NCBI RefSeq assembly: GCF_004217565.1
Contig: NZ_SHLA01000001.1
Location: forward strand, 124,001 to 188,000
Direction: 5' to 3'
From: Zhihengliuella halotolerans
GTDB taxonomy: Bacteria; Actinomycetota; Actinomycetes; Actinomycetales; Micrococcaceae
DNA length: 64,000 bases
Part shown: piece by piece, positions 28,098 through 37,801 of the stretch
Layout of the letters: each line of letters opens with the position of its first letter
How positions within the stretch are numbered: the stretch's first letter is position 1
Notes under the pieces: generated by a model
What the model was told of the DNA's origin: nothing
Database searches by the model: none
Seen by the model: the letters and a program-made list of their open reading frames with translations, nothing else
Position numbers and translations under genes: made by a program

Positions 28098-29039
28098 ATG
28101 ACCACCCAGGCCACGGAGCTGGACCAGGCGACGAGCCGTAAACTCGCCGCCTCGGGTTCGCTTCTCGTCCGGCGCCGCCAGCGTTGGGGATGGCTGTTTG
28201 TCTCGCCCTTCCTGCTGATCTTCGCGCTCTTCCTGATCATCCCGCTCGGCTACGCGTTCTGGATGAGCCTGTTCACCTCGACGCTGGCCACCGGCACCGA
28301 ATTCACGGGCCTCGCCAACTACGTTCGCGCCTTCAACGACCCCCTCTTCATCGAAGGCATCCTGCGCGTGCTCGCCTACGGCGCCGTCATGATCCCGACC
28401 CAGCTCATCGTCGCGATCGTCGCCGCACTCGTGCTGGACACCCTCTCCACGTGGGTCTCGAAGCTCAGCCGCTTGCTGATCTTCGTTCCCTACGCGGTCC
28501 CCGTCGTCATCGGCGCCCTGATGTGGAGCTTCCTCTACAGCCCGCGTTTCGGCCCCGGCGCGACGATCTTCGATGCCTTCGGACTCCAGGCCCCGAACTT
28601 CCTCGGCCCGGACACGATCTTCTTCTCGCTGGTCAACATCGTCACCTGGCAGTGGGCCGGCTACTACATGGTGGTCGTCTACGCGGCCCTGCGCTCCATC
28701 GACCCCGCGATCTACGAAGCGGCCCGGATCGATGGCGCGAACGGGCTGCAGACCGCACTGCAGATCAAACTCCCGATGATCTCCTCCTCGATGGTCATGG
28801 TGGTCACGTTCGCCCTCATCGGCACCCTGCAGTTCTTCACCGAACCGGTCGTGATGCAGAGCATCGCCCAGGGCTCCATCGACGCCGCCTACACCCCGAA
28901 CATGTACGCGTTCTCGCTCGCGTTCAGCTACAGCCAGTTCAACTACGCCTCGGCCATCGCGTTCTCGCTGGGCATCCTGGTGTTCATCGGGTCCTTCCTG
29001 TTCCTGTTCCTCACGCGCAAGCAGAGCGGTCTGAAGTGA
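28098..29039 (+). CDS. Sugar ABC transporter permease, first subunit (arabinoside locus)
   Basis: This 313-residue inner-membrane protein of the CUT1 permease type has about six transmembrane helices and the cytoplasmic EAA motif, visible as YEAARIDGANGLQTALQIKL, that contacts the ATPase. It pairs with the permease that starts within its stop codon (TGATG). The Shine-Dalgarno AGGAGAAT lies about 6 bases before the start. No ATPase gene lies in this operon, so MsiK is the likely energy subunit. Confidence 0.92.
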   Translation: MTTQATELDQATSRKLAASGSLLVRRRQRWGWLFVSPFLLIFALFLIIPLGYAFWMSLFTSTLATGTEFTGLANYVRAFNDPLFIEGILRVLAYGAVMIPTQLIVAIVAALVLDTLSTWVSKLSRLLIFVPYAVPVVIGALMWSFLYSPRFGPGATIFDAFGLQAPNFLGPDTIFFSLVNIVTWQWAGYYMVVVYAALRSIDPAIYEAARIDGANGLQTALQIKLPMISSSMVMVVTFALIGTLQFFTEPVVMQSIAQGSIDAAYTPNMYAFSLAFSYSQFNYASAIAFSLGILVFIGSFLFLFLTRKQSGLK

Positions 29040-29917
29040 TGTCCACTCCCGTCCAAACATACAAACGCCGGCCCCGCGGCAAGCGCCGCATCGGAGCGCA
29101 CGCGTTCCTGATCATCCTGGCGTTCTACTTCGTCATCCCGCTGTGGTGGCTCCTCGTGGCCGCCACGAAGGACACCGCCGGCCTCTTCGGCAGCCCCGCC
29201 TTCTGGTTCTCCGGGAACTTCGCGTTCTTCGAGAACATCGCCGGGCTCTTCCAGCACGACGGCGGCATCTACTGGCGCTGGCTCGGCAACTCGTTCCTGT
29301 ACGCCTTCACGGCCGGCACCGGGGCGACGATCGTCGCCGTGCTGGCGGGGTATGGCTTCGCCAAGTTCCGCTTTCGCGGTTCCGGACCGGTCTTCACTCT
29401 CATCCTCGGCTCCGTCATGGTGCCGCTGACGGCCCTCGTGATCCCGACGTTCGTGCTGCTGAGCGACTACGGCATCATCAACACGCCGTGGGCGGTCATC
29501 CTGCCCTCGCTGCTGAATCCCTTCGGCGTCTACCTGATGCGCGTCTACACCCAGGACGCCGTCCCGGACGAGATTATGGAGGCCGCCAGGATCGACGGCG
29601 CCGGCGAAGTCCGCACGTTCTTCACCGTGGTGCTGCCCATGCTCCGCCCCGCGGTCGTGACGGTGCTGCTGCTCTCCGTCGTGGTCACGTGGAACAACTT
29701 CTTCCTGCCGCTTGCCGTCCTGACCGATCCCGAACTCCTGCCCGTCACCGTCGGCCTCAACCGGTGGACGGCGCTCTCCAACGCGGGTGCCGGTGGCGAG
29801 CAGGTCTGGAATCTCATCACCTCGGGTGCGTTCATCTCGATCGTCCCGCTCATCCTGTCCTTCCTCTTCCTGCAGCGGTACTGGCAGGGCGGCCTCGCCA
29901 CCGGCGCCGTCAAGTAG
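29039..29917 (+). CDS. Sugar ABC transporter permease, second subunit (arabinoside locus)
   Basis: This 292-residue inner-membrane permease has six predicted helices and the EAA motif MEAARIDGAGEVRTFFTVVL. Its ATG overlaps the stop of the previous permease by one base, so the two are translationally coupled. Together with the binding protein at 26685 it forms a CUT1 importer. The family resembles AraQ/LacG-type subunits. Substrate assignment to arabino-oligosaccharides rests on the GH51 gene that follows 91 bases later. Confidence 0.92.
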   Translation: MSTPVQTYKRRPRGKRRIGAHAFLIILAFYFVIPLWWLLVAATKDTAGLFGSPAFWFSGNFAFFENIAGLFQHDGGIYWRWLGNSFLYAFTAGTGATIVAVLAGYGFAKFRFRGSGPVFTLILGSVMVPLTALVIPTFVLLSDYGIINTPWAVILPSLLNPFGVYLMRVYTQDAVPDEIMEAARIDGAGEVRTFFTVVLPMLRPAVVTVLLLSVVVTWNNFFLPLAVLTDPELLPVTVGLNRWTALSNAGAGGEQVWNLITSGAFISIVPLILSFLFLQRYWQGGLATGAVK

Positions 29918-30008
29918 CCGCGGCACCCGAAGCACTCCGTCAACGCCCCGGCCCAGGCCGGAGCGTGAGCCAACCATGACCACACCACACGTCACGAAAG
30001 CGATAACC

Positions 30009-31520
30009 ATGACTGACGCATCCTTGACCGTCGACCCGCACTACGCCGTCGGGGAGGTCAAACGGCAGCTGTTCGGCGGCTTCGTCGAGCACCTCGGCCG
30101 CCACGTCTACGACGGGATCTACGAACCCGGCCACCCCTCCGCGGACGCCGACGGCTTCCGCCAGGACGTCATCGAGCTCGTCCGCGAGCTCGGAGTCTCC
30201 ACGATCCGCTACCCCGGCGGGAACTTCGTCTCCGGCTTCGCCTGGGAGGACAGCGTCGGGCCGCGCGAGCAGCGCCCGCGCCGCCTCGACCTGGCGTGGC
30301 ACTCGACCGAGACCAACGAGGTCGGCCTGCACGAGTTCTCCACGTGGCTCGAGAAGGTGGGCAGCGAGCTCATGCTCGCGGTCAACCTCGGCACGCGCGG
30401 CACCAAGGAAGCCCTCGAGCTGCTCGAGTACTCCAACCTGCCCTCCGGCACTGACCGCGCCGAGCAGCGCATCGCGAACGGACGTACCGAGCCCTTCGGC
30501 GTGAAGATGTGGTGCCTCGGCAACGAAATGGACGGCCCCTGGCAGGTCGGCCACCGCTCGGCGGAGGACTACGCCAAGATCGCCACGCAGACCGCCAAGG
30601 CCATGCGCATGTTGGATCCCGGCATCGAGCTCGTCGCCTGCGGCTCCTCGAGCGCGCACATGCCGACCTTCGGCGAGTGGGAGCGCACCGTCCTGACCCA
30701 CGCGTACGACGACGTCGACTACATCTCCTGCCATGCGTACTACGAGGAGAAAGACGGCGACATCGGCTCCTTCCTGGCCTCCGCCGTCGACATGGACCGC
30801 TTCATCGAGACGGTGGTCGCCACAGCCGACCACGTGGGCGCCGTCCGCGGTTCGCAGAAGAAGATCAACATCTCCTTCGACGAGTGGAACGTCTGGTACC
30901 AGTCACGCTTCGAGAACGTCGACAAGATCGAAGGGGTCGACAACTGGCCGGTCGCCCCGCGCCTGCTCGAAGACATCTACTCGGTCGCGGACGCCGTCGT
31001 GTTCGGCAACCTGATGATCTCACTGATCAACCACGCCGACCGCGTCACGAGCGCGTCACTGGCGCAGCTCGTGAACGTGATCGGCCCGATCATGACCGAG
31101 CCCGGCGGGCCGGCCTGGCGCCAGACCACGTTCTTCCCCTTCGCGCTGACGTCCCGCCTGGCCACGGGCCGCGCGCTTCAGCTCAAGCTGGACGCGCCGA
31201 CCTACGTCTCGGAGCAGTACGGCGAGGTTTCGCTCGTGGACGCGGCGGCCACGTACGACGACGAGGCGAACCGCGCGGCCGTCTTCCTCGTCAACCGCAG
31301 CACCGAGGAGGCGGTCACCGTGACCGTCGACGTCGCTTTGCTCGGCGAGATCAGCCTTCTGGAGAGCCACACGCTCGCCGACGAGGACCGCAACGCGAAG
31401 AACACGCTCGAGAACCAGGAGCGCGTGTCCACCGCGGAGAACACGAGCGCGCGTATCCAGGACGGTCAGCTGACCATCACGCTGCCGCCCGTCTCCTGGA
31501 CGGCGCTCGGCCTCGGCTGA
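30009..31520 (+). CDS. abfA: GH51 alpha-L-arabinofuranosidase (intracellular)
   Basis: This 503-residue cytoplasmic enzyme releases arabinofuranose from imported arabinan or arabinoxylan fragments. Family marks: LFGGFVEHLGRHVYDGIYEP at the N-terminus, IRYPGGNFVSGFAWED, the acid/base Glu in GNEMDGPWQ (about residue 173) and the nucleophile Glu in DEWNVWY (about 292). There is no signal peptide. I chose the ATG at 30009, which has GAAAG 8 bases upstream and gives the family's usual N-terminus. The in-frame ATG at 29976 would add 11 residues and cannot be excluded. It is the last gene of the importer operon, so uptake and hydrolysis are co-expressed. Confidence 0.93.
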   Translation: MTDASLTVDPHYAVGEVKRQLFGGFVEHLGRHVYDGIYEPGHPSADADGFRQDVIELVRELGVSTIRYPGGNFVSGFAWEDSVGPREQRPRRLDLAWHSTETNEVGLHEFSTWLEKVGSELMLAVNLGTRGTKEALELLEYSNLPSGTDRAEQRIANGRTEPFGVKMWCLGNEMDGPWQVGHRSAEDYAKIATQTAKAMRMLDPGIELVACGSSSAHMPTFGEWERTVLTHAYDDVDYISCHAYYEEKDGDIGSFLASAVDMDRFIETVVATADHVGAVRGSQKKINISFDEWNVWYQSRFENVDKIEGVDNWPVAPRLLEDIYSVADAVVFGNLMISLINHADRVTSASLAQLVNVIGPIMTEPGGPAWRQTTFFPFALTSRLATGRALQLKLDAPTYVSEQYGEVSLVDAAATYDDEANRAAVFLVNRSTEEAVTVTVDVALLGEISLLESHTLADEDRNAKNTLENQERVSTAENTSARIQDGQLTITLPPVSWTALGLG

Positions 31521-31565
31521 TCTGTCCCGGCGTCTCGCCACGGTGAGTGCGCCCAGGGCTTACGT

Positions 31566-31612
31566 AACCGCCGGCTAGTTGGTAATATTTAATTACGAAC
31601 TAGTCGGCGGTT
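31566..31612. promoter_or_regulatory. 47-bp near-perfect palindrome at the alditol oxidase promoter
   Basis: Two 21-base arms (left arm starts AACCGCCGGCTAGTT) match at 19 of 21 positions around a 5-base centre ATTTA. One mismatch would be a G-U pair in RNA. The centre is strongly AT-rich and contains TAATAT (31583-31588), placed 17 bases after TTACGT (31560-31565), so the palindrome covers a likely -10 box. It is a candidate operator for the gene at 31670. A terminator for the abfA operon is the alternative. Confidence 0.6.
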
Positions 31613-31669
31613 TCGGCATCTGCAACCACCGGCCGCGCGAGCTGCCGGACGCGAGAGGAAGAATGACTC

Positions 31670-32920
31670 ATGGAAGCCAACTGGGCCGGAAACCTGACGT
31701 ACGGCGCGCAGCGCATCGTTCATCCAGCCGACCGGGCGCAGCTGGTCGAGGCGCTCGCCGGTGCCGGGGAGGTGCGGGTGGTCGGGAGCCGGCATTCGTT
31801 CAACGACATCACCGACACGACCGGGACTCTGATCGCCACCGACCGGCTCCCGGCCGGCGTCGAGGTAGACGCTGCGGCGGGGGTGGTGCGCGTGGGCGGC
31901 GGCGTGCGCTACGGCGACCTCGCCGCGCTGCTCGACGGCCACGGCCTCGCCCTGCCGAACCTGGCCTCCCTGCCGCACATCTCCGTGGCGGGCGCGATCG
32001 CCACCGGGACGCACGGCTCCGGCGACCGGCTCGGGTCCCTGGCGACCTCGGTCCGCGCGCTGACCTTGCTGACACCGGGCGGCGACGAGGTTCGCTACGC
32101 CCGCGGAGACGAGGACTTCCCCGGGGCCGTGGTGCACCTTGGCGCGCTCGGCGTGGTCGTCGAGGTCGAGCTCGAGGTCGAGCCGGCGTACGACGTCGCC
32201 CAGACGGTCCACGAACGCCTCGGGTGGGATACTGCCGTCGAGCACTTGGACGCGCTGACCGCGAGCGCCACGAGTGTCAGCCTCTTCACCGATTGGAGTG
32301 CAGCCGGCCAGGTCGCACAGATCTGGACCAAACACCGCGCCGACGCCGGTGCGCCAGCGGCCGCCGACCTGCTGCCGGCGCTGGGAGCGACGCTCGCCGA
32401 CGGCCCGCGCCACCCGGTGCCGGGCGGGGATGCCCGGGCGAGCACTGAACAGGGCGGAGTCGCGGGCAACTGGGCGCAGCGGCTGCCGCACTTCCGGCTC
32501 GAGTTCACCCCGTCCAGCGGCCGCGAGCTCCAGTCCGAGTACTTCGTCCCGCGCGCAGACGCGCCTGCGGCAATCGAGGCGTTCCGTTCGTTGGGGGATC
32601 GGATCAGCCCGCTGCTGCAGATCAGCGAGGTGCGGACGGTCCGGGCGGACGACCTGTGGCTCAGTCCGGCCAGGGGCCAGGACACCGTGGCGTTCCACTT
32701 CACGTGGCTGCCCGACCAACCGGCGGTCGGGGCCCTGCTGCCGCAGATCGAGGGGGCTCTGCCGCCGAGCGTGCGTCCGCACTGGGGCAAGCTCTGGCGG
32801 ATGGATCCGGCGTTCGTCACGTCGCGCTTCCCGGACTGGGACCGCTTCGCCCGCCTCCGGGCGCAGCTGGACCCCGAGCGGCGCTTCGTCAACGGCTTCC
32901 TGCGCCGGCTCGGACTCTAA
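31670..32920 (+). CDS. FAD-dependent alditol (xylitol/sorbitol) oxidase
   Basis: This 416-residue flavoprotein belongs to the FAD-binding type 4 (VAO) superfamily and resembles alditol oxidases, which oxidise the terminal hydroxyl of polyols with O2 to give aldoses and hydrogen peroxide. The FAD domain holds VRVVGSRHSFNDI (His in the SHSF-like motif, the usual site of covalent flavin) and ATGTHGSG. The C-terminal half has the D-arabinono-lactone oxidase-type substrate domain. I chose the ATG at 31670, since AGGAAG lies about 9 bases upstream; an out-of-frame ATG at 31663 is not used. It stands alone downstream of a long palindrome. Polyol specificity is inferred from the family. Confidence 0.85.
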   Translation: MEANWAGNLTYGAQRIVHPADRAQLVEALAGAGEVRVVGSRHSFNDITDTTGTLIATDRLPAGVEVDAAAGVVRVGGGVRYGDLAALLDGHGLALPNLASLPHISVAGAIATGTHGSGDRLGSLATSVRALTLLTPGGDEVRYARGDEDFPGAVVHLGALGVVVEVELEVEPAYDVAQTVHERLGWDTAVEHLDALTASATSVSLFTDWSAAGQVAQIWTKHRADAGAPAAADLLPALGATLADGPRHPVPGGDARASTEQGGVAGNWAQRLPHFRLEFTPSSGRELQSEYFVPRADAPAAIEAFRSLGDRISPLLQISEVRTVRADDLWLSPARGQDTVAFHFTWLPDQPAVGALLPQIEGALPPSVRPHWGKLWRMDPAFVTSRFPDWDRFARLRAQLDPERRFVNGFLRRLGL

Positions 32921-32937
32921 GCTCAGAGGCAAATGCA

Positions 32938-32964
32938 CTTGCACTCTCGATGGGAGAGTGCCAA
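32938..32964 (+). promoter_or_regulatory. CIRCE element 1 (HrcA operator) of groEL
   Basis: CTTGCACTC, nine bases, then GAGTGCCAA. This fits the CIRCE consensus TTAGCACTC-N9-GAGTGCTAA with three substitutions. HrcA repressor binding here is expected. Confidence 0.88.
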
Positions 32965-32972
32965 TAATTGGT

Positions 32973-32999
32973 TTAGCACTCTGAAGCCTCGACTGCTAG
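32973..32999 (+). promoter_or_regulatory. CIRCE element 2 (HrcA operator) of groEL
   Basis: TTAGCACTC, nine bases, then GACTGCTAG. The left arm is perfect and the right arm has two substitutions. It lies 8 bases after the first copy. Confidence 0.85.
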
Positions 33000-33035
33000 A
33001 CCGGGTGGTGTTGACCGCCGGGACTGCTCGGGTGA

Positions 33036-34820
<1,785 letters not shown>

Positions 34821-34853
34821 GCTCCAGCCGCTCGGACGCACCGAGTAAGAGAA

Positions 34854-34891
34854 CGCGAGGCCGCGGCACCATCAGGTGCCGCGGCCTCGCG
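34854..34891. terminator. Bidirectional terminator groEL / DUF4031-HD gene
   Basis: A perfect 17-bp stem (left arm starts CGCGAGGCCGCGGCACC) with an ATCA loop lies between the convergent genes. Confidence 0.9.
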
Positions 34892-34893
34892 GC

Positions 34894-35808
34894 TTAACGA
34901 CTGGAAGGCACCGGGGTCCCGTCCTGCAGGGACTCCAGCTCGCGCGCCAGGTTGGCGCGCGCGGCTGTCTCCCACAGGCGCCGACCGGTTCCCGTCCCGT
35001 ACAGCGGGTCGAGCTCCAGCAGGGAGCGCACCACCCGCGCGCGGCCGCGTGCGAAGTCCGCGTCGGAGACCTGCGCGTAGTCCCGGCGAACCTCTTCGAC
35101 GTAGCGGAGGTACTGCGGCCACGGGCGGGCGAGCACTTCGAGGTCGGCGTCGCACAGCAATCGGCCCGAGGCATCGTCCGGGGAAGGGGAGTGGTGCTCG
35201 GTCACGAGGACGAGGCGCCTGATCTCCTCCAGTTCCGCATCGCCCACGGCGCCGGGAAGCAGGAGCCGCACGAGCTCGGCGGAGGCACGCTCGTCCTGAC
35301 CAGCAATGCCCTGATAGACGGCATCGTGGAACCACGCAGCCAGGTGGACCGCGCGCGGCGGTGCGCCGGCCGGTTCGCCCTCGGCGACCAGCAGGTCGAC
35401 GGCGGCCAGTACCGCGAGGAGGTGCCCGCGGCCGTGGTAATTCCGATGCGGTTCGGACCACCGGGCCAGCAGGTCGGCGCCTACGTGCGGGTGATCCGGC
35501 AGCTGCTGGCTCCAGCGCGTCAAGAGGATCCGGTCGAGCTTCTCGGGCCGCTGCCGTGCGGGCACCCGCAGGCCGGAGGCGACCAGCCGGCGGACCAGCT
35601 CGGTCCCGGAGACGGGGGTCGCGCCGCGGGCGACGAGGTCCTCGTAGCGACGCTGCGGGACGTCGTAGTGGTCCCGGTCGAAGGCACGCGCGGGCAGCCC
35701 CGCAACAGAAGCGAACTCGTGCAGTTCATCGAGCGAGGCGTCGGAGACCACGTGGGAGAAGAGGGTCCCGTGCGCCGGCCAGAGTGGCGGATCGATCAGG
35801 ATGGACAT
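34894..35808 (-). CDS. DUF4031-HD domain fusion protein
   Basis: This 304-residue protein joins two domains. Residues 1-75 form a DUF4031 module (ILIDPPLWPAHGTLFSHVVS and FDRDHYDVP). Residues 115-300 form an HD-type metal-dependent phosphohydrolase with NYHGRGHLLA, the paired AAWFHDAVY and downstream TEHHS and CDADLEVL metal ligands. It may hydrolyse a nucleotide or other phosphate ester, but neither substrate nor pathway is known. The start codon has no Shine-Dalgarno. A TAGGCT box lies exactly 6 bases upstream, indicating a leaderless mRNA. It is convergent with groEL. Confidence 0.8.
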   Translation of the reverse strand: MSILIDPPLWPAHGTLFSHVVSDASLDELHEFASVAGLPARAFDRDHYDVPQRRYEDLVARGATPVSGTELVRRLVASGLRVPARQRPEKLDRILLTRWSQQLPDHPHVGADLLARWSEPHRNYHGRGHLLAVLAAVDLLVAEGEPAGAPPRAVHLAAWFHDAVYQGIAGQDERASAELVRLLLPGAVGDAELEEIRRLVLVTEHHSPSPDDASGRLLCDADLEVLARPWPQYLRYVEEVRRDYAQVSDADFARGRARVVRSLLELDPLYGTGTGRRLWETAARANLARELESLQDGTPVPSSR

Positions 35809-35814
35809 CTGCCC

Positions 35815-35820
35815 AGCCTA
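35815..35820 (-). promoter_or_regulatory. Leaderless-type -10 box of the DUF4031-HD gene
   Basis: TAGGCT on the minus strand, then 6 bases (GGGCAG), then ATG. It is identical in form to the trkH promoter. Confidence 0.65.
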
Positions 35821-35856
35821 GCGCCCGCGCCGGGATTGGCCGCGGGCTGCCGAGGT

Positions 35857-36147
35857 TCAGTAGGTGAACATCGAGGCGTTCGCCGCCTCCGCGTCGTCGT
35901 ACTGGTGCGAAGCGCGGCCGAGGGCCGTGTTGATGTTCGTCAGCGACTCCTCGACGCGCAGCTGCGTGTTCCGCCAGTCGGCGACGACCGACTGGAAGTT
36001 GGCCGCGGCGGCCCCGCGCCACGTGCCTTCGAGCTCCTGCAGGCTGGACTGCATCGTGTTGACCTCCGCACGGAGGCGCTCGATGGTGCCCTGCACGGAC
36101 TGTGCCTTGGCGCGCATCTCGACGGTGTTGGCGGTGAACATGCTCAT
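35857..36147 (-). CDS. WXG100-family (EsxA-like) small protein
   Basis: This 96-residue helical hairpin protein has the turn motif GTWRGAA, the W-x-G signature at residues 43-45, flanked by two amphipathic helices. WXG100 proteins are typically exported as dimers by type VII (ESX) secretion systems. No EccC, EccB or other ESX gene is present in this window, so the secretion machine must lie elsewhere, if it exists. I chose the ATG at 36147 with GAGGGGCAG upstream; the frame extends upstream to 36399 but without support. It ends with SMFTY, and no clear YxxxD/E secretion tag is seen apart from YDDAE near residue 85. Confidence 0.85.
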   Translation of the reverse strand: MSMFTANTVEMRAKAQSVQGTIERLRAEVNTMQSSLQELEGTWRGAAAANFQSVVADWRNTQLRVEESLTNINTALGRASHQYDDAEAANASMFTY

Positions 36148-36265
36148 GATCTGCCCCTCGATTCGGTGTGCGGGCGGAGGTCCCGCCCGGCGGAGCCTGC
36201 CGACCCCGCACCTCGAGCCTAGGCGGGCCCCCGCTTCCGGAGACGGGATCGAGAGCGGCTGTGGA

Positions 36266-37786
36266 CTACTCGAGGGGAGCGTCGGGCTGTGGACGAGCCG
36301 TGGCGGCTTCGTCGTCGTCCGGCATCGCCTCGAGCGGCAGGCGGATCGACATGGTCGTGCCGCCACCGGGCGTCTCGGTGAGGACGATCGAGCCGTCATG
36401 CTGGGCCGCGATGGCCGCGACGATCGCGAGGCCGAGGCCGGTGCCGCCCGTCTCGCGCTGCCGCGAGGAGTCGGCGCGGTAGAAGCGCTCGAAGACGCGG
36501 GCCGCGTCCTCCTCCGAAATGCCCGGCCCGTGGTCGCGGACCTCGAGCACCGCGTCCGAGCGTCCGTCGATCACGGGCAGCGTGCCGACGGCGACCTCGA
36601 TCGGGGTGCCGTCAGGGGTGTAGCGCAGTGCGTTGGTCATCAGGTTCACCACGACCTGTCGCAAGCGGGACTCGTCGCCGCTCGTCGGGGCCGCGACCGG
36701 GATGCCGCCGTCGAGCCCGACGAGACGGACGCGGCGGTCGGGCGCGTTGACCCGGGCGTCCTCGACCGCGTCACTGCCCAGATGCAGGAGGTCGACGGGC
36801 ACGCGTTCCAGGGGGCGCTGCTCGTCCAGGCGCGCGAGCGTCAGGAGGTCCTCGACGAGCTGACCCATGCGCTTGGCTTCGCCTTCGATGCGACCCATCG
36901 CCGAATCGAGGTGCTCGCGTTCGGCAAGCCCGCCGTGCCGGTACAGCTCCGAGTAGCCCTGGATCGTCACGAGCGGGGTGCGCAGTTCGTGGGAGGCGTC
37001 CTGGACGAACCGGCGCATCTTCCGCTCGGAGGCGGCCTGCGACCGGAAGGCGTGTTCGATATGGGCGAGCATCGCGTTCAGGGCGCGCGAGAGCCGGCCG
37101 ACCTCCGTGTCGTGCGGGTATTCCTCCACACGTCGAGAGAGATCGCCTGCTGCGATCGCGGCGGCCGTGCGCTCGACGCGGATCAGCGGCCGAAACGCGC
37201 GGGTGGTGATGCCGTAGGCGATCAGGGACATGATGAGCGTCGCGAGCATGCCCGAGGTGACCATGGAACCGGCTGCGTCGGCGACGGTGTCCTCGACCTC
37301 GCTCAGCGGCAGGGCGATCGTGATGTAGCCGTTCCCGTTCGACATCTCGATCATGCGGTAGCGCCAGCCGCCGGAGTCAGGGGCGGTGCCTTCGGTCGTG
37401 AAGGCGAGATCGTGCACCGCCTCGACCTCCGCGACGGTGTGCTTGTCGATGACCGGTTTGTCGGCGCCCTCGATGCCCGGCAATTCGGCGAGGATCTCGC
37501 CGTCCTGATTCCGCAGCGTGCTGTGGAAACGCGTCAGGCCCAGGTTCGCCCACCGGTACGCGTTGTTGGTGTCCGAGCCTTCCGTCCAGACTTCGTAGAG
37601 CAGGTTCGCCATGGGGCTCGAGTTGCTCGCCAGGTCCGTATCCATCTGGTCGATCATGGTCACGCGCAGCGAAAAAGACGCGGTGAACACGGTCGCAACC
37701 ACGCCCAGCGTCATCAACAGCGCCATGAGCGCCACGAGTTTCGAGCGCAGGGAGACCTGGCGGAAGAGGCGAGTCATCGAGCCCAT
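36266..37786 (-). CDS. Two-component sensor histidine kinase
   Basis: This 506-residue membrane kinase has a first transmembrane helix near residues 12-34, an extracytoplasmic sensor region of about 120 residues, a second helix near 170-195, a HAMP linker, a HisKA dimerisation domain with the phospho-acceptor His in SHELRTPLVT (about 266), and an ATPase domain with N-box NALRYTPDGT, DHGPGIS and GGTGLGLAI. It phosphorylates the response regulator encoded 15 bases upstream on the same strand. The layout resembles actinobacterial TcrY/TrcS/PrrB-like kinases. The signal is unknown. Confidence 0.93.
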   Translation of the reverse strand: MGSMTRLFRQVSLRSKLVALMALLMTLGVVATVFTASFSLRVTMIDQMDTDLASNSSPMANLLYEVWTEGSDTNNAYRWANLGLTRFHSTLRNQDGEILAELPGIEGADKPVIDKHTVAEVEAVHDLAFTTEGTAPDSGGWRYRMIEMSNGNGYITIALPLSEVEDTVADAAGSMVTSGMLATLIMSLIAYGITTRAFRPLIRVERTAAAIAAGDLSRRVEEYPHDTEVGRLSRALNAMLAHIEHAFRSQAASERKMRRFVQDASHELRTPLVTIQGYSELYRHGGLAEREHLDSAMGRIEGEAKRMGQLVEDLLTLARLDEQRPLERVPVDLLHLGSDAVEDARVNAPDRRVRLVGLDGGIPVAAPTSGDESRLRQVVVNLMTNALRYTPDGTPIEVAVGTLPVIDGRSDAVLEVRDHGPGISEEDAARVFERFYRADSSRQRETGGTGLGLAIVAAIAAQHDGSIVLTETPGGGTTMSIRLPLEAMPDDDEAATARPQPDAPLE

Positions 37787-37801
37787 CCTACGACGGGCGG
37801 G

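Noticed and set aside
26529-29060. An 843-codon minus-strand frame antisense to the arabinoside importer
   Set aside because: It mirrors the codon bias of the binding protein and permease genes and has no recognisable domain.
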